Shown here: positions 17,236 to 26,431 of the stretch, one piece after another
Layout of the letters: each line of letters opens with the position of its first letter
How positions within the stretch are numbered: position 1 is the stretch's first letter
Assembly: GCA_002084805.1 (NCBI GenBank)
Contig: NBMC01000021.1
Location: 1-50,627 of the forward strand
Length of the DNA stretch: 50,627 nucleotides
Direction of reading: 5' to 3'
Origin: Spirochaetaceae bacterium 4572_59
Lineage (GTDB): Bacteria; Spirochaetota; Spirochaetia; DSM-2461
Translations under genes and position numbers: made by a program
The notes under the pieces: model-generated
The model's input: only the letters and a program-made list of their open reading frames with translations
Told to the model about the DNA's origin: nothing
Databases searched by the model: none

Positions 17236-18477
17236 TTATTCATTATCCGGGTATTTTTCCTGGAGATGACGTAGGATAGGTATGATTTCGAAAAAGATAT
17301 CCACTAATTCGGGATCAAATTTACTTCCACGACACTTTCGTACCTCGTCCAGAACATCTTCACTGGTCCAGGCATCCTTATAGACCCTTTTGGATGAGAG
17401 AGCATCGAAAACATCCGCAATCGCCACAATTCTGGCAAAAAAAGGAATTTCCTCCCCCTTCAGACCTTCCGGTTTTTCCATAGGATCAGAGCACTTGTCT
17501 TCCATCATATTATCGTTCTGCCAACTGACCTTCCCGGGGTAACCGGAACCATCCCAGTTTTCATGATGACGAAGGGCTATATCCCTGGCGATGATATCCA
17601 AGTCAGATTCGGGATTATCAAAAAGACGGGCACCGATATAGGTATGAGACTGCATTATGATAAACTCTTCATTGGTAAAACGTCCCGGTTTTTTCAGGAT
17701 TACATCAGAGATCCCGACCTTACCCACATCATGAAGCATTCCGGCCATCCTGAGAATATCCTTTTCCTTTTCAATCTGATCTTTGGGTAGATGATGTTTA
17801 ATGGCCCAGGCTTCATATATTTCACAGGAGATAGAACCGACCCTGTTGACATGAGCTCCCGTTTCCTTTGGATCCCGAAGTTCTGCCATCTGAATCATAC
17901 GAAGCAGAAGGGTACGGGTCATTCTGGCCCGCTGAAGTGCCACTGTTACAGAACTGGCAAAATGCATAACAAAGGGTTCATCCTTTTTAATAAAAGGAAC
18001 TATTTTACCATGCCTTCCTTTGGCATTCAGCAACTGCATGACACCCAGAAGCTCCCCCTGATTTGTTTTGAGAGGAAAGGTCAGGGATGAAACAGTTTTA
18101 TATCCGGAAATATTATCAAAATGAGTATTGAAACGGTAGGGACGATTTTCCGGTATATTATACATATCAGGAATATTCAGATGAGTTCCCTGACTTGCCA
18201 CAAAGCCTGATATGGACTTTTCATTAATAGAAACACGAAAGATGGAATAAATGAGTTTTTTCCCAGGTGGCAACTTTTTTTGAAGGGTATCATTTTGAGA
18301 ATGACGGATTTCCAGTTCATCCCCATCTTTAATATAGATAGACCCGGCATCTGCCGAAACAGCCTCCCTGGCATAATAGAGGGTCCTTTCCAATAAGATA
18401 TCCAGGTCCTGAATCCGGTTCAAGTCCTGGTCAATCTGAAGAATTTTATCAAATCTTTCTTGCATTACGACTGTCAT
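17236..18477 (-). CDS. Cytosolic GAF-HD-GYP phosphodiesterase
   Basis: I prefer ATG 18477, about 11 bases after a GGGAG site; the upstream ATG at 18489 leaves no spacing. The protein (about 413 residues) has no membrane segment. A GAF domain covers about residues 20-180 and an HD-GYP domain about 195-400: GMLHDVGKVGISDVILKKPG, RHHENWDGSGYPG, EGLKGEEIPFFARIVAIADV. HD-GYP proteins hydrolyse c-di-GMP. Between GSGYP and GLKGEEIP there is an insertion of about 20 residues (starting KVSWQNDNMMEDK) that most family members lack. The dus gene follows directly. Confidence 0.9.
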   Translation of the reverse strand: MTVVMQERFDKILQIDQDLNRIQDLDILLERTLYYAREAVSADAGSIYIKDGDELEIRHSQNDTLQKKLPPGKKLIYSIFRVSINEKSISGFVASQGTHLNIPDMYNIPENRPYRFNTHFDNISGYKTVSSLTFPLKTNQGELLGVMQLLNAKGRHGKIVPFIKKDEPFVMHFASSVTVALQRARMTRTLLLRMIQMAELRDPKETGAHVNRVGSISCEIYEAWAIKHHLPKDQIEKEKDILRMAGMLHDVGKVGISDVILKKPGRFTNEEFIIMQSHTYIGARLFDNPESDLDIIARDIALRHHENWDGSGYPGKVSWQNDNMMEDKCSDPMEKPEGLKGEEIPFFARIVAIADVFDALSSKRVYKDAWTSEDVLDEVRKCRGSKFDPELVDIFFEIIPILRHLQEKYPDNE

Positions 18478-18605
18478 AAAAAAAGACATCTCCCATTAAG
18501 CGAACTCCTCTGATGCTTATCATTTTTTAATTATCCACTTACATATCAAACATATAGCGAAATCACTCTATTTTCAATTCAACAAGTAATCAATGCAGAG
18601 AGATT

Positions 18606-19607
18606 TTAGTCTACATTCTCCCATTTTCCCGTTTCTGCGGAATGGAAAATGGCTTCCAGAACCTTCAGATTTTTCCTTGAATCCTCCAGAGAGACGACCT
18701 GCACATCCTCCCCTCTAATGGTTCTGGCAAAAGATTCAGCCTGTAAACCATACTGATCGCAAACATCAAAATCCAGAAGCTGAAAATTTTCCTGATAAAC
18801 CTCCCCCCGGGAGAGATATATCTGTGATTTCCTGTCAGGAGGGGCATTAAAGGGAATCTCAAGTTCCAGCCTCCCCTTTGTACCAAGAATTGTCATACGC
18901 TGACAGGGAACAAGCTGGGTGGAACATAAAAATGATGCCTGCCCTGACGGGAATTCCATAATAACGGAACCAAGCCGGTCAATCCGCAGTTTGGGATCCC
19001 GTTCCAAAAGAGCACAGACACGAAAAGGTTCTTCTCCGAAAATATAGCGGGAAGTCATAACGGGATAACAGCCGATATCCCAAATTCCACCGCCTCCATA
19101 CTCGGGAATATTTCGAATGTTTCCCTCATCTGCATTAAAGTAGCTGAATACACCCTGTATGGCTCTCACCTCACCAACTGTCCCATTTTGAATAACCTTT
19201 TTGGCGGTTTTCCATTGTGGATGGTATCGCACCATAAACCCCTCAGCCAAAAATTTCCCCGTTTTTTTACTTACCCCTGCCAGTTTATCAATATCTTCTG
19301 TTTTCAAAGCGAGGGGTTTTTCACAAAGAACATGCTTTCCCGCTTCCATAGCCTTTATGCTCCACTGAACATGCATATGATTGGGAAGAGGTATATAAAC
19401 AACTTCGATATCAGGATCATTCAGAAGTTCTTCATAACTTCCGTATGAAACGGGAATCCCCGCCTGTGCGGCAGCATCAGCGGCTCTCTTAGCATTTCTA
19501 GAGGCTATGGCATATACGGTATTTCCATTAGAGCCCTGTATTCCCGGTATCACCTTTTTCATTCCGATTTCGGCTGTGCTCAGTACACCCCATTTAACAT
19601 CCCTCAT
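18606..19607 (-). CDS. Gfo/Idh/MocA-family oxidoreductase
   Basis: ATG 19607 (MRDVKWGVLSTAEIG) follows a GGAG site and is chosen over a TTG 15 bases upstream. The 333-residue protein has an N-terminal Rossmann fold that binds NAD(P) (WGVLSTAEIG, YAIASRN), then EVVYIPLPNHMH and the family signature GKHVLCEKPLAL with its catalytic-site Lys. The C-terminal alpha/beta domain includes GGGGIWDIGCYP, with the His of some members replaced by Cys-Tyr context. These enzymes oxidise or reduce sugars, inositols or related compounds; substrate is not deducible. It stands alone, with no sugar-pathway partner nearby. Confidence 0.88.
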   Translation of the reverse strand: MRDVKWGVLSTAEIGMKKVIPGIQGSNGNTVYAIASRNAKRAADAAAQAGIPVSYGSYEELLNDPDIEVVYIPLPNHMHVQWSIKAMEAGKHVLCEKPLALKTEDIDKLAGVSKKTGKFLAEGFMVRYHPQWKTAKKVIQNGTVGEVRAIQGVFSYFNADEGNIRNIPEYGGGGIWDIGCYPVMTSRYIFGEEPFRVCALLERDPKLRIDRLGSVIMEFPSGQASFLCSTQLVPCQRMTILGTKGRLELEIPFNAPPDRKSQIYLSRGEVYQENFQLLDFDVCDQYGLQAESFARTIRGEDVQVVSLEDSRKNLKVLEAIFHSAETGKWENVD

Positions 19608-19710
19608 AATGCACTCCTTCAAAGACTATATCGGAATAACTTGTTTTTAATATAAATATTCTATAATAATAACACTAATAAAATTTAATATTGGAACGAT
19701 TATAAAAGTA

Positions 19711-20565
19711 ATGACAAATTATGACAAATTTTTGAAGAATATTCCGATTATGCCGGATGTTTCTACTAAGATTCTTAGCTTTGCAGAAGACCTGGCTGAG
19801 GTTTCTTTCTCAGAACTGGAAGATCTGATCAGCCTGGATCCCGGACTGACCGCCAAGATTCTCAAGGTAGCCAACTCGGCCCTCTATGCCCGACAGCAGC
19901 AGATTACACGTCTGCAGACGGCCATATCCCTTATGGGATTTAAAGCGATCAAGAGTCTGGTTATACTGATTACGGCATCCAATATGTTTCAAAAATCCGC
20001 CCTAACCCCCTTTTACAAATACTTTTGGCAGCACTCTCTTATTACAGCTTTTATTGCAAAAAAACTGTCAGAGATTACCGGCCAGCAACGTTTAAAAGAA
20101 GAAGCCTTTCTGGCAGGACTACTTCATGATATCGGTCAGCTGGCCCTCTATGAATCTCAAGCGGGAGGGTATGATTCCATAATGGAATATATCAATCAGG
20201 ATGAGGCGACAACCTGTAAAATGGAGATTTCCTTGTTTGGAGCGGATCATCTGAGTGTGGGAAGAAAAATTATGGAGAACTGGAATTTCCCCAGCATCTA
20301 TGCTGATGTAGCGGGAGAACATGGCAATGCCAATATACAGTCCACTCACAAAGAGCTGATCGTCCTGATCAGCATTGCAGATATATTGACAAGCGTACTC
20401 CACGAAATAGAATTTTCACCGGAAGTTCAGAAATATCTTCACCCCTTTCTGCTTTACAGCGGTCTGGAACTGAAGAAACTGAATTATTTTCAGGAGCAGT
20501 TTATGATTGACCTGAAAGAGGATCCCCTCTTTCAGGAGTGCAGGAGTCTATTCAGAATTAACTAG
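19711..20565 (+). CDS. HDOD-domain signalling protein
   Basis: This 284-residue protein consists of one HDOD domain: IPIMPDVSTKILSF, LISLDPGLTAKILKVANSAL, RLQTAISLMGFKAIKSLVI and EEAFLAGLLHDIGQLALYES, with a C-terminal helical region. HDOD domains are related to HD phosphohydrolases but usually lack full catalytic ligands and act as regulators of signalling or motility. The visible HD pair in LLHDIG is retained, so activity cannot be excluded. No strong ribosome binding site precedes ATG 19711. The gene ends in TAG and overlaps the convergent exporter-like gene by four bases. Confidence 0.85.
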   Translation: MTNYDKFLKNIPIMPDVSTKILSFAEDLAEVSFSELEDLISLDPGLTAKILKVANSALYARQQQITRLQTAISLMGFKAIKSLVILITASNMFQKSALTPFYKYFWQHSLITAFIAKKLSEITGQQRLKEEAFLAGLLHDIGQLALYESQAGGYDSIMEYINQDEATTCKMEISLFGADHLSVGRKIMENWNFPSIYADVAGEHGNANIQSTHKELIVLISIADILTSVLHEIEFSPEVQKYLHPFLLYSGLELKKLNYFQEQFMIDLKEDPLFQECRSLFRIN

Positions 20566-23500
20566 GGAATCAGTAGTGAGGCCACATTGATCTTACAACC
20601 CAGTGTGCCCGATAGCTCCCAGTAAAAAGGATCACTGCTCAAACCATCCTTATAGGATCCTGCCCCGCCCATTGTCAGATACAGCATCATGGCATCCTTC
20701 ACATAAAAGACAGAGAACAAACCTTCCGTTTTCACTGCAGGATAATTCATTGTTCCGGACCAGTAGCCCCCTGCACTGCCGAAGAGGCTGACCTCCAGAC
20801 TTTCGGTATACTCGGGATTATGAGTGCTCCAGGCAACTTTCAAACCTCCCCTGGCCTCCATAATCTCGTCGGGCGCATAATAGCTGGGATTGCTATCCCT
20901 GCTGTTTTCAAAGTTAAAGAGACCTGTAGCAGTCAGCTTAATATAAGGTTTTTGAGAGACCACATACCCTGCCGTCACTTCCTGCAGAATCTGATAGACC
21001 TGATTTGTATCAGATTCTCCCTCTGTCTTTTGCAGATTAAAGGATCCGAATGTCCTGGTCGTTACAGGACCGAAAAGGTAGTTATCTTCAATGGGAAAGT
21101 AGCTGTTGGCCGTAAGATCAAAGGCATGCCGCTTTGTCAGGCTCCGTCCGGCATAGAGCGAGTCTTCTTCCAGTTCATAACGGTATTCCAGATAGGTATT
21201 TAGAAAATTACAGGTCCAGCCGACCCCCAGCCCACCATAGGGTTCAACAGTGGTAGCTGTATTATTTTCACTGATCTGAACAGCCTCATCCGGATTAAAG
21301 GTATAGTCGCCACTGAAAAAGGCATTACTACTCTGCCCTCCCGCAAAGGGAGTTAACAGCAGATTCCAGGCGGGAAAAGAAAGGGGAAGCTTAAAGGCAG
21401 CCGTATGCAGTTTATAGCTGGAGGGTTCTTCAGTTCCATAGCTTCTATACTGTCTGTTAATATCAAGATTATAAAAGGCTCCCCAAGCCAGACGATTATT
21501 GATACTGCTCTGATACTCTCCGCGCCCTGTATAGGATATAACCGCGGGATCCGTAATATTCTGAGCCGTAACATGAACCGTATCCGCATTCTCCCTGGCC
21601 AGCTGATTATAATAATGCGCCGCATTTTCATACAGGGGATTCTGAAAATACACCTTCTTATACTGATCCATGGCCCGGGACCAGTTACCATAACGCTGAC
21701 TGACAATACCAAGTTTGTAGTTGGCACTGATATTCCAGGGATCCATAGCCAAAACCCGGTCAAACTGCCGTGAAGCTCTCAGGTTTTCATTCATATCCAG
21801 ATAGTAGTTACCCAGCTCATAACGGAGCAAATAACTCTCCTGCTCCAGAGCATAAATCTGCCGGTTCAGCTTACGGTCAAGAGCCGATTCAATTTCATCC
21901 GCCATATTTTCCATACCTTCAATATCATCATGAAAAACCTTTGAACGTTCCGAGATGGTTTTACTCAGAATTTCCGTATCATCCTCCGCCGGAATAAAGT
22001 AGCTGTCTGATGCCCCATCATCCCAAGCCGAGGCTTCCATATCAGACAGGTGCTGCCGATAGAGGGTCAAAATATCCGCTTCAGATTCCCACATGCTCTT
22101 TTGCTTCGCCCTGTTTCCCTGCCAGAGCCATGCCTGATAAAGACCGTAGCGGGCAAAAGGATCATCCTCGAAGAGGTCCTTGTTCAAGTAGCGTATAGCT
22201 TCCTCTTTTTTATTATCAAAAAGAGCCAGGCGCCCCAGAACATATCCGGCAAGAAATGGTTCAGACCGCTGAACCTCCCGTAGTTCCATCCGGGTAAAAT
22301 CTCTGTCCCAGGACCAGTCAAGATCACCCATAAGCTGCCGGAAGATTTTTTCCTCGGCCTCCTCTGATACGGAAAGAGTTTCCCACTGCTCGCTCAGATC
22401 CTGCAGAACAATTTCCTGTTCCGCCAGCCTGTCTCTCCAGAGAACGGCACTGTTATAGGCATCGGAATATACAATGGACAGATCATCAAACTTTTCTGCC
22501 AACTCGCTGTTCTCCGGCTTCTTCTCAAGAGAGGCTTTCGTTCTGGAGTAGGAACTCTGTGCTGCAGAGAGCTCTCTGGAAGCTGTACTATAAGCCTTGG
22601 CAATCTCCTCATAGCGGGCCTTGAGGTAGGAGATCTTATCATTGAGGATCAGGAGGGCGTTCGCCTTGCTGTCAAAGTCCTTTATCAGCAGGTACATCTT
22701 GTTAACAAGGATACGCCGGGATTCATCCACCGCTTCATTCCGCAGGCCGTTCCAGAAATAGGTTTGTGCCAGTTCCTGACGGAGACTGATATTATCGGGA
22801 TTTTCATCAAGAGCAGCCCGGTAGCTCGCCAGGATATCCGCTTTCATCTTAACTTTCTGTTCATAGACAGTCATGTAGGAGGAGAACTCCTCACTCTCCT
22901 CAAAGGTCTCATAAACTCCTCTGATAATATCTGCCGCCTTCTCATTTTCTCCCGTATCCCTGTAGGCCTGCTCCAGAGAGAGATAAGTTTCAAGATACTC
23001 CGGAGAGTCGCCAATTTCCTTATTGTATATTTTTACAGCATTAGCAGGATATCCGTTTACAGAGTGAATACTCCCCAGTTCCATGGCCCGCTGATGATCC
23101 CCCAGGACGCTCTCTTCGGCTTCTATAAAGATCCTATCCGCATCATCCCTGCGGGACATCCAGAGATAGGTCAGCCCCAGATTCACCTTCAGGTTCAGAT
23201 CCTCGGGGAAGATCTCAAGCCCCCGGGTAAAAAAATCGATGGAATCCCTGTAATTACCCGTCCAGGCCGCGACCTTACCGGCTTCCGCCCAGTAGGCGAC
23301 ATTATCCGGGGCAATAATCATAAGCTGCTTGTACAGGGACAATCCCGCCGTCACCTCAGCGTTCCAAATTCTGTTCTTTGCCATCAGAAGCAGGGGATAG
23401 GGATCTTCAGGATCCAGGTTGACCGCAGAATTTAAATTTTTGATAGCATTGATATAATCCCCCAATAGAGAGTAGATCATAGAAAGAATAATATAGGCAT

Positions 23501-24242
23501 TTTTATTAGCCGGATTCTCGGCAATTATATTTTCATAGTAGGAGACGGACTGAAAAGGGTTATCCATACTGCGATCCAGCCTGTCCTCAGGAAACAGGTC
23601 GGGAACATTCGTAAGCTCCTCCTCCATCCGGTCTTCCCTCAGAAAGAAAAAAGCATCCATAAAGAAGTAGTACTTTCCATCAAAACGTCTTTTATCGGCT
23701 ACTTCTATCCTGAGCTTATGAATTCCCGCCGTCAGGCTGAGTTTTTCCACTTCCATCCAGTAATAAGCCGGAGTATAGGCTTCATTAATCGCAAGATTCT
23801 CCCTGTAGACAGATACAGGCAGCTGATCATCCAGAATATAGCGAAAAGGACTGGCATAAGAAGGATAAACATCCTCCTTAGGCCCGGGAGGTGTGCCTCC
23901 GTACCAGAAATAATAATCTCCGCTTTCTTCCACATAAAAGGCATATTCCGCATAGTAGGCCTGACCACCGTAGGGTGCATTCTGCTGAATCAGCTGAAGA
24001 GACCTGTAATTGGATGCCCCGTAGTTGTAAACGGCAGTGGTGGAAAAGTTAGTGGAAACCGCATCTTCCCCTTCTATATAAATCAATCCCTCTTCGGAAT
24101 CCGGAAAGATAGGAGTCAGTTTGACTGTGGGAACTTCTGACAGAGTATCCTCTTCTGCAGAAAGAGAGATTGGCAAAAGAGCCAGTACGGAAAATATACT
24201 GACAAAAATAAGATATTTTATTCGGCAGGTCTGTCTCTTCAT
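20562..24242 (-). CDS. Giant exported protein: CBM-like module, TPRs, coiled coil, barrel (PelB-like)
   Basis: The 1226-residue protein starts at ATG 24242 after a GGAG site. Residues 1-28 are a signal peptide. Residues about 50-210 look like a carbohydrate-binding beta-sandwich (starting LIYIEGEDAVSTNF, with EYAFYVEESGDYYFWYGG and LSLTAGIHKLRIEV). TPR-like helices cover about 225-510, a long coiled coil about 545-640, more TPRs about 680-740 and 840-940. The C-terminal about 280 residues alternate like an outer-membrane barrel. PelB of Pel polysaccharide systems also joins TPRs to an outer-membrane barrel. Here the gene is divergent from pelDEFG, so I infer the export-pore role. The N-terminal module is not part of classical PelB. 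Confidence 0.75.
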   Translation of the reverse strand: MKRQTCRIKYLIFVSIFSVLALLPISLSAEEDTLSEVPTVKLTPIFPDSEEGLIYIEGEDAVSTNFSTTAVYNYGASNYRSLQLIQQNAPYGGQAYYAEYAFYVEESGDYYFWYGGTPPGPKEDVYPSYASPFRYILDDQLPVSVYRENLAINEAYTPAYYWMEVEKLSLTAGIHKLRIEVADKRRFDGKYYFFMDAFFFLREDRMEEELTNVPDLFPEDRLDRSMDNPFQSVSYYENIIAENPANKNAYIILSMIYSLLGDYINAIKNLNSAVNLDPEDPYPLLLMAKNRIWNAEVTAGLSLYKQLMIIAPDNVAYWAEAGKVAAWTGNYRDSIDFFTRGLEIFPEDLNLKVNLGLTYLWMSRRDDADRIFIEAEESVLGDHQRAMELGSIHSVNGYPANAVKIYNKEIGDSPEYLETYLSLEQAYRDTGENEKAADIIRGVYETFEESEEFSSYMTVYEQKVKMKADILASYRAALDENPDNISLRQELAQTYFWNGLRNEAVDESRRILVNKMYLLIKDFDSKANALLILNDKISYLKARYEEIAKAYSTASRELSAAQSSYSRTKASLEKKPENSELAEKFDDLSIVYSDAYNSAVLWRDRLAEQEIVLQDLSEQWETLSVSEEAEEKIFRQLMGDLDWSWDRDFTRMELREVQRSEPFLAGYVLGRLALFDNKKEEAIRYLNKDLFEDDPFARYGLYQAWLWQGNRAKQKSMWESEADILTLYRQHLSDMEASAWDDGASDSYFIPAEDDTEILSKTISERSKVFHDDIEGMENMADEIESALDRKLNRQIYALEQESYLLRYELGNYYLDMNENLRASRQFDRVLAMDPWNISANYKLGIVSQRYGNWSRAMDQYKKVYFQNPLYENAAHYYNQLARENADTVHVTAQNITDPAVISYTGRGEYQSSINNRLAWGAFYNLDINRQYRSYGTEEPSSYKLHTAAFKLPLSFPAWNLLLTPFAGGQSSNAFFSGDYTFNPDEAVQISENNTATTVEPYGGLGVGWTCNFLNTYLEYRYELEEDSLYAGRSLTKRHAFDLTANSYFPIEDNYLFGPVTTRTFGSFNLQKTEGESDTNQVYQILQEVTAGYVVSQKPYIKLTATGLFNFENSRDSNPSYYAPDEIMEARGGLKVAWSTHNPEYTESLEVSLFGSAGGYWSGTMNYPAVKTEGLFSVFYVKDAMMLYLTMGGAGSYKDGLSSDPFYWELSGTLGCKINVASLLIP

Positions 24243-24305
24243 TTACTAATCTCCAAATTATATATGTACAATATTATTGATTTACATTATACTCTAAATC
24301 TAATT

Positions 24306-25700
24306 ATGCAACTAAAAAAACGCAATATAATTCCTGAAACTATCATAATTTCACTCATTATCGGCGGAGTATCCCTTATTTTTACAGTAGATAATATTTT
24401 CCCCTCTCCGCATACTATGATTCTGATTACATCCCTGTTTCTGGCATTCTGGCATGGCAGGCTGGCGGGAGTTCTGTCTTTTTTATGTGCTACGGCAGTT
24501 TATATGGGAGGACGGTTCTATCTAGGAAAAGAACAACTGCCTCCTATGGACGCCCTGCTTGTAAACGGAACACTGGCTGTGGTCCTCTCCTATCTGGGAG
24601 GTTCCCTGAACCAGTTCCGGCTCTATCAGATAGACAAGATCCTGACCCGTTACAGAAAGATGTCAGATGAAAAAAGCAAGCTGAAAGAGATTTCCCTCTC
24701 CCAGCATGATATCATCCGCGAACTAGAAGAAAGAGTCACCAGACAAAGGTCCTCTCTGAACCTTTTGTATGACCGGATTCTGGAAGTTGACTGTCTGGAT
24801 ACAAATATAAGTATTTCCAGTCTTCTGGATACGATTATCCACTTCTCAGAAACAAGCCGTATATCTCTATGGGTCTATGATAATCTCAGCAGTTCCCTTA
24901 AACTGAAAATGCGGAAAGGGGAAGAGATAGGCGAAAACAATACGGATACTCGTGGACTGAAAGAGTCCATAGAAGGCTGGGTTTTTCGTAACAACCAGCT
25001 GTTTTCCATCCGCATGGCCATGGATTATGACTCTCTGGCTGCACTAAACACCGAAAATAGTATTATCTGCTGTCCTGTTGTGCTTGATAATAAGATCTGG
25101 GGGGTCATAAACCTGGAATCTCTTCCTTTTATTAAATACAGTAGTTACACCGAGAACATGATTCAGATCATTATCAGTCTGGCCCAGCCCGCTCTGAAGA
25201 GAGCTTTAGATTTTGAATCTCTCCTGAATGAAGAAGAGGAAAATGAATATACGGGTCTTCCCCAGTTTACACAGCTCTATAGGGTTCTTGAGAGGTATAA
25301 ATACGATGAATCGGGAACCATTAACTCCTCCAGTCTGGTTATCCTGGAATTCCAGGAATTCCGGGAGCTTATAGATAAATACGGATTAAAAGAAATCCAG
25401 CTTCTGCAGGCACAGTTAATGGAGGAACTGAGCAGTTTTACTAAAAGTAAACCTGAAATGTTCCACTACAGGGAAGAGTCTCGAGTGGCCCTGTACATCT
25501 CCTACCTGGATTATGACGGTTGTTCTCTCTTCTGTTTGGAAAGCCTGGAATTCCTGAACAGTAGACAGTGGGACATACATGGAGACAGCCTTAAGATGGA
25601 AGTGAATCTGGGTTATGCCTCTTGTGGAACCAGTGAAAAGATGGATCCCGATGATCTTTTGAAAAGAGCTGAGTATCTTCTGGAAATTCAGAAGATATGA
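24306..25700 (+). CDS. pelD: PelD-like c-di-GMP receptor (membrane, GAF, degenerate GGDEF)
   Basis: The start is uncertain: ATG 24306 (MQLKKRNIIPE) or ATG 24264; neither has a clear ribosome binding site. The protein (about 464 residues) has four closely packed N-terminal membrane helices, a coiled-coil linker (about residues 110-150), a GAF domain (about 160-290) and a degenerate GGDEF domain (about 320-460). That is exactly the PelD architecture. PelD binds c-di-GMP at the I-site and switches on Pel synthesis. By my alignment the GGDEF signature is replaced by EESRV, and the canonical RxxD position reads S-K-P-E. A four-base ATGA overlap couples it to the next gene. Confidence 0.82.
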   Translation: MQLKKRNIIPETIIISLIIGGVSLIFTVDNIFPSPHTMILITSLFLAFWHGRLAGVLSFLCATAVYMGGRFYLGKEQLPPMDALLVNGTLAVVLSYLGGSLNQFRLYQIDKILTRYRKMSDEKSKLKEISLSQHDIIRELEERVTRQRSSLNLLYDRILEVDCLDTNISISSLLDTIIHFSETSRISLWVYDNLSSSLKLKMRKGEEIGENNTDTRGLKESIEGWVFRNNQLFSIRMAMDYDSLAALNTENSIICCPVVLDNKIWGVINLESLPFIKYSSYTENMIQIIISLAQPALKRALDFESLLNEEEENEYTGLPQFTQLYRVLERYKYDESGTINSSSLVILEFQEFRELIDKYGLKEIQLLQAQLMEELSSFTKSKPEMFHYREESRVALYISYLDYDGCSLFCLESLEFLNSRQWDIHGDSLKMEVNLGYASCGTSEKMDPDDLLKRAEYLLEIQKI

Positions 25701-26431
25701 AAAAAAACTCCCCTTACAGCTATATTGAAAACTTAAAATCATTGTATATACCCCGGACTCCCAGCGCTGCACTTCAGGCGGCAATCGAAGGGATACTTCC
25801 TATAGAGGCTTTTATCTACAAGTCTACAGGACTTAACCCTATCATGAAGAAGCCCTATAATCTTGATGATATTGAGTGGTTGCTCTCCAGATCAGACAGA
25901 GACCTTCAGACAAATCTTCTTTTAAGAGAAGTTCTCACTGAAATTTCTCAGTATAAGGACAAAGAAGTAGCCCTGTTTGCTGCGGAGAGTCTGAATGCCA
26001 TGGAGAAGGAATACAACTCCCGCCTTGTGGCCCTGAAAGAAAAAATTGCCGCAACTGCCGACAGAGATAATCAGTCCGCCGCAGCAAAAATATACTACCA
26101 TCTTGCACTATTGAATAAGGGTGAGAAGACCCTATGCAATTTCTATCTGAAAGAGGGTTATCTGTTGCTGGGAGACCTGGAAAACAGAGATGAGGCAAGA
26201 GATGAGGACAGGTACCTCCTCATCCGCATTCTTATTCATCTAAAACTCTATGATCAGGCTGAGCAGCTTCTGCCTGATACTAAGGCAAGCAGACTGATAC
26301 GGATGGAACTTGCCTTTGAAAAAAGGAATATATCCAAATTGACCAGTCTGATAGAAGAGCTGAAACAGGATAAAGATTTAACAGAGATGGAATTGGAAAC
26401 CATAAGATTCTGGTCGGGTAAGAATGAGTAA
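25697..26431 (+). CDS. pelE: PelE-like helical repeat protein
   Basis: This 244-residue, mainly helical, hydrophilic protein begins at ATG 25697, overlapping the pelD stop. Its position between pelD and pelF and its TPR-like helix pairs (for example AAKIYYHLALLNKGEKTL and EDRYLLIRILIHLKLYDQA) support a PelE assignment. Pseudomonas PelE has N-terminal membrane helices before its TPRs; none is evident here, so it is probably cytosolic and held by PelD or PelG. Sequence similarity to PelE is not obvious by eye, and the call depends largely on synteny. Its 3' end overlaps pelF by eight bases. Confidence 0.65.
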   Translation: MKKNSPYSYIENLKSLYIPRTPSAALQAAIEGILPIEAFIYKSTGLNPIMKKPYNLDDIEWLLSRSDRDLQTNLLLREVLTEISQYKDKEVALFAAESLNAMEKEYNSRLVALKEKIAATADRDNQSAAAKIYYHLALLNKGEKTLCNFYLKEGYLLLGDLENRDEARDEDRYLLIRILIHLKLYDQAEQLLPDTKASRLIRMELAFEKRNISKLTSLIEELKQDKDLTEMELETIRFWSGKNE

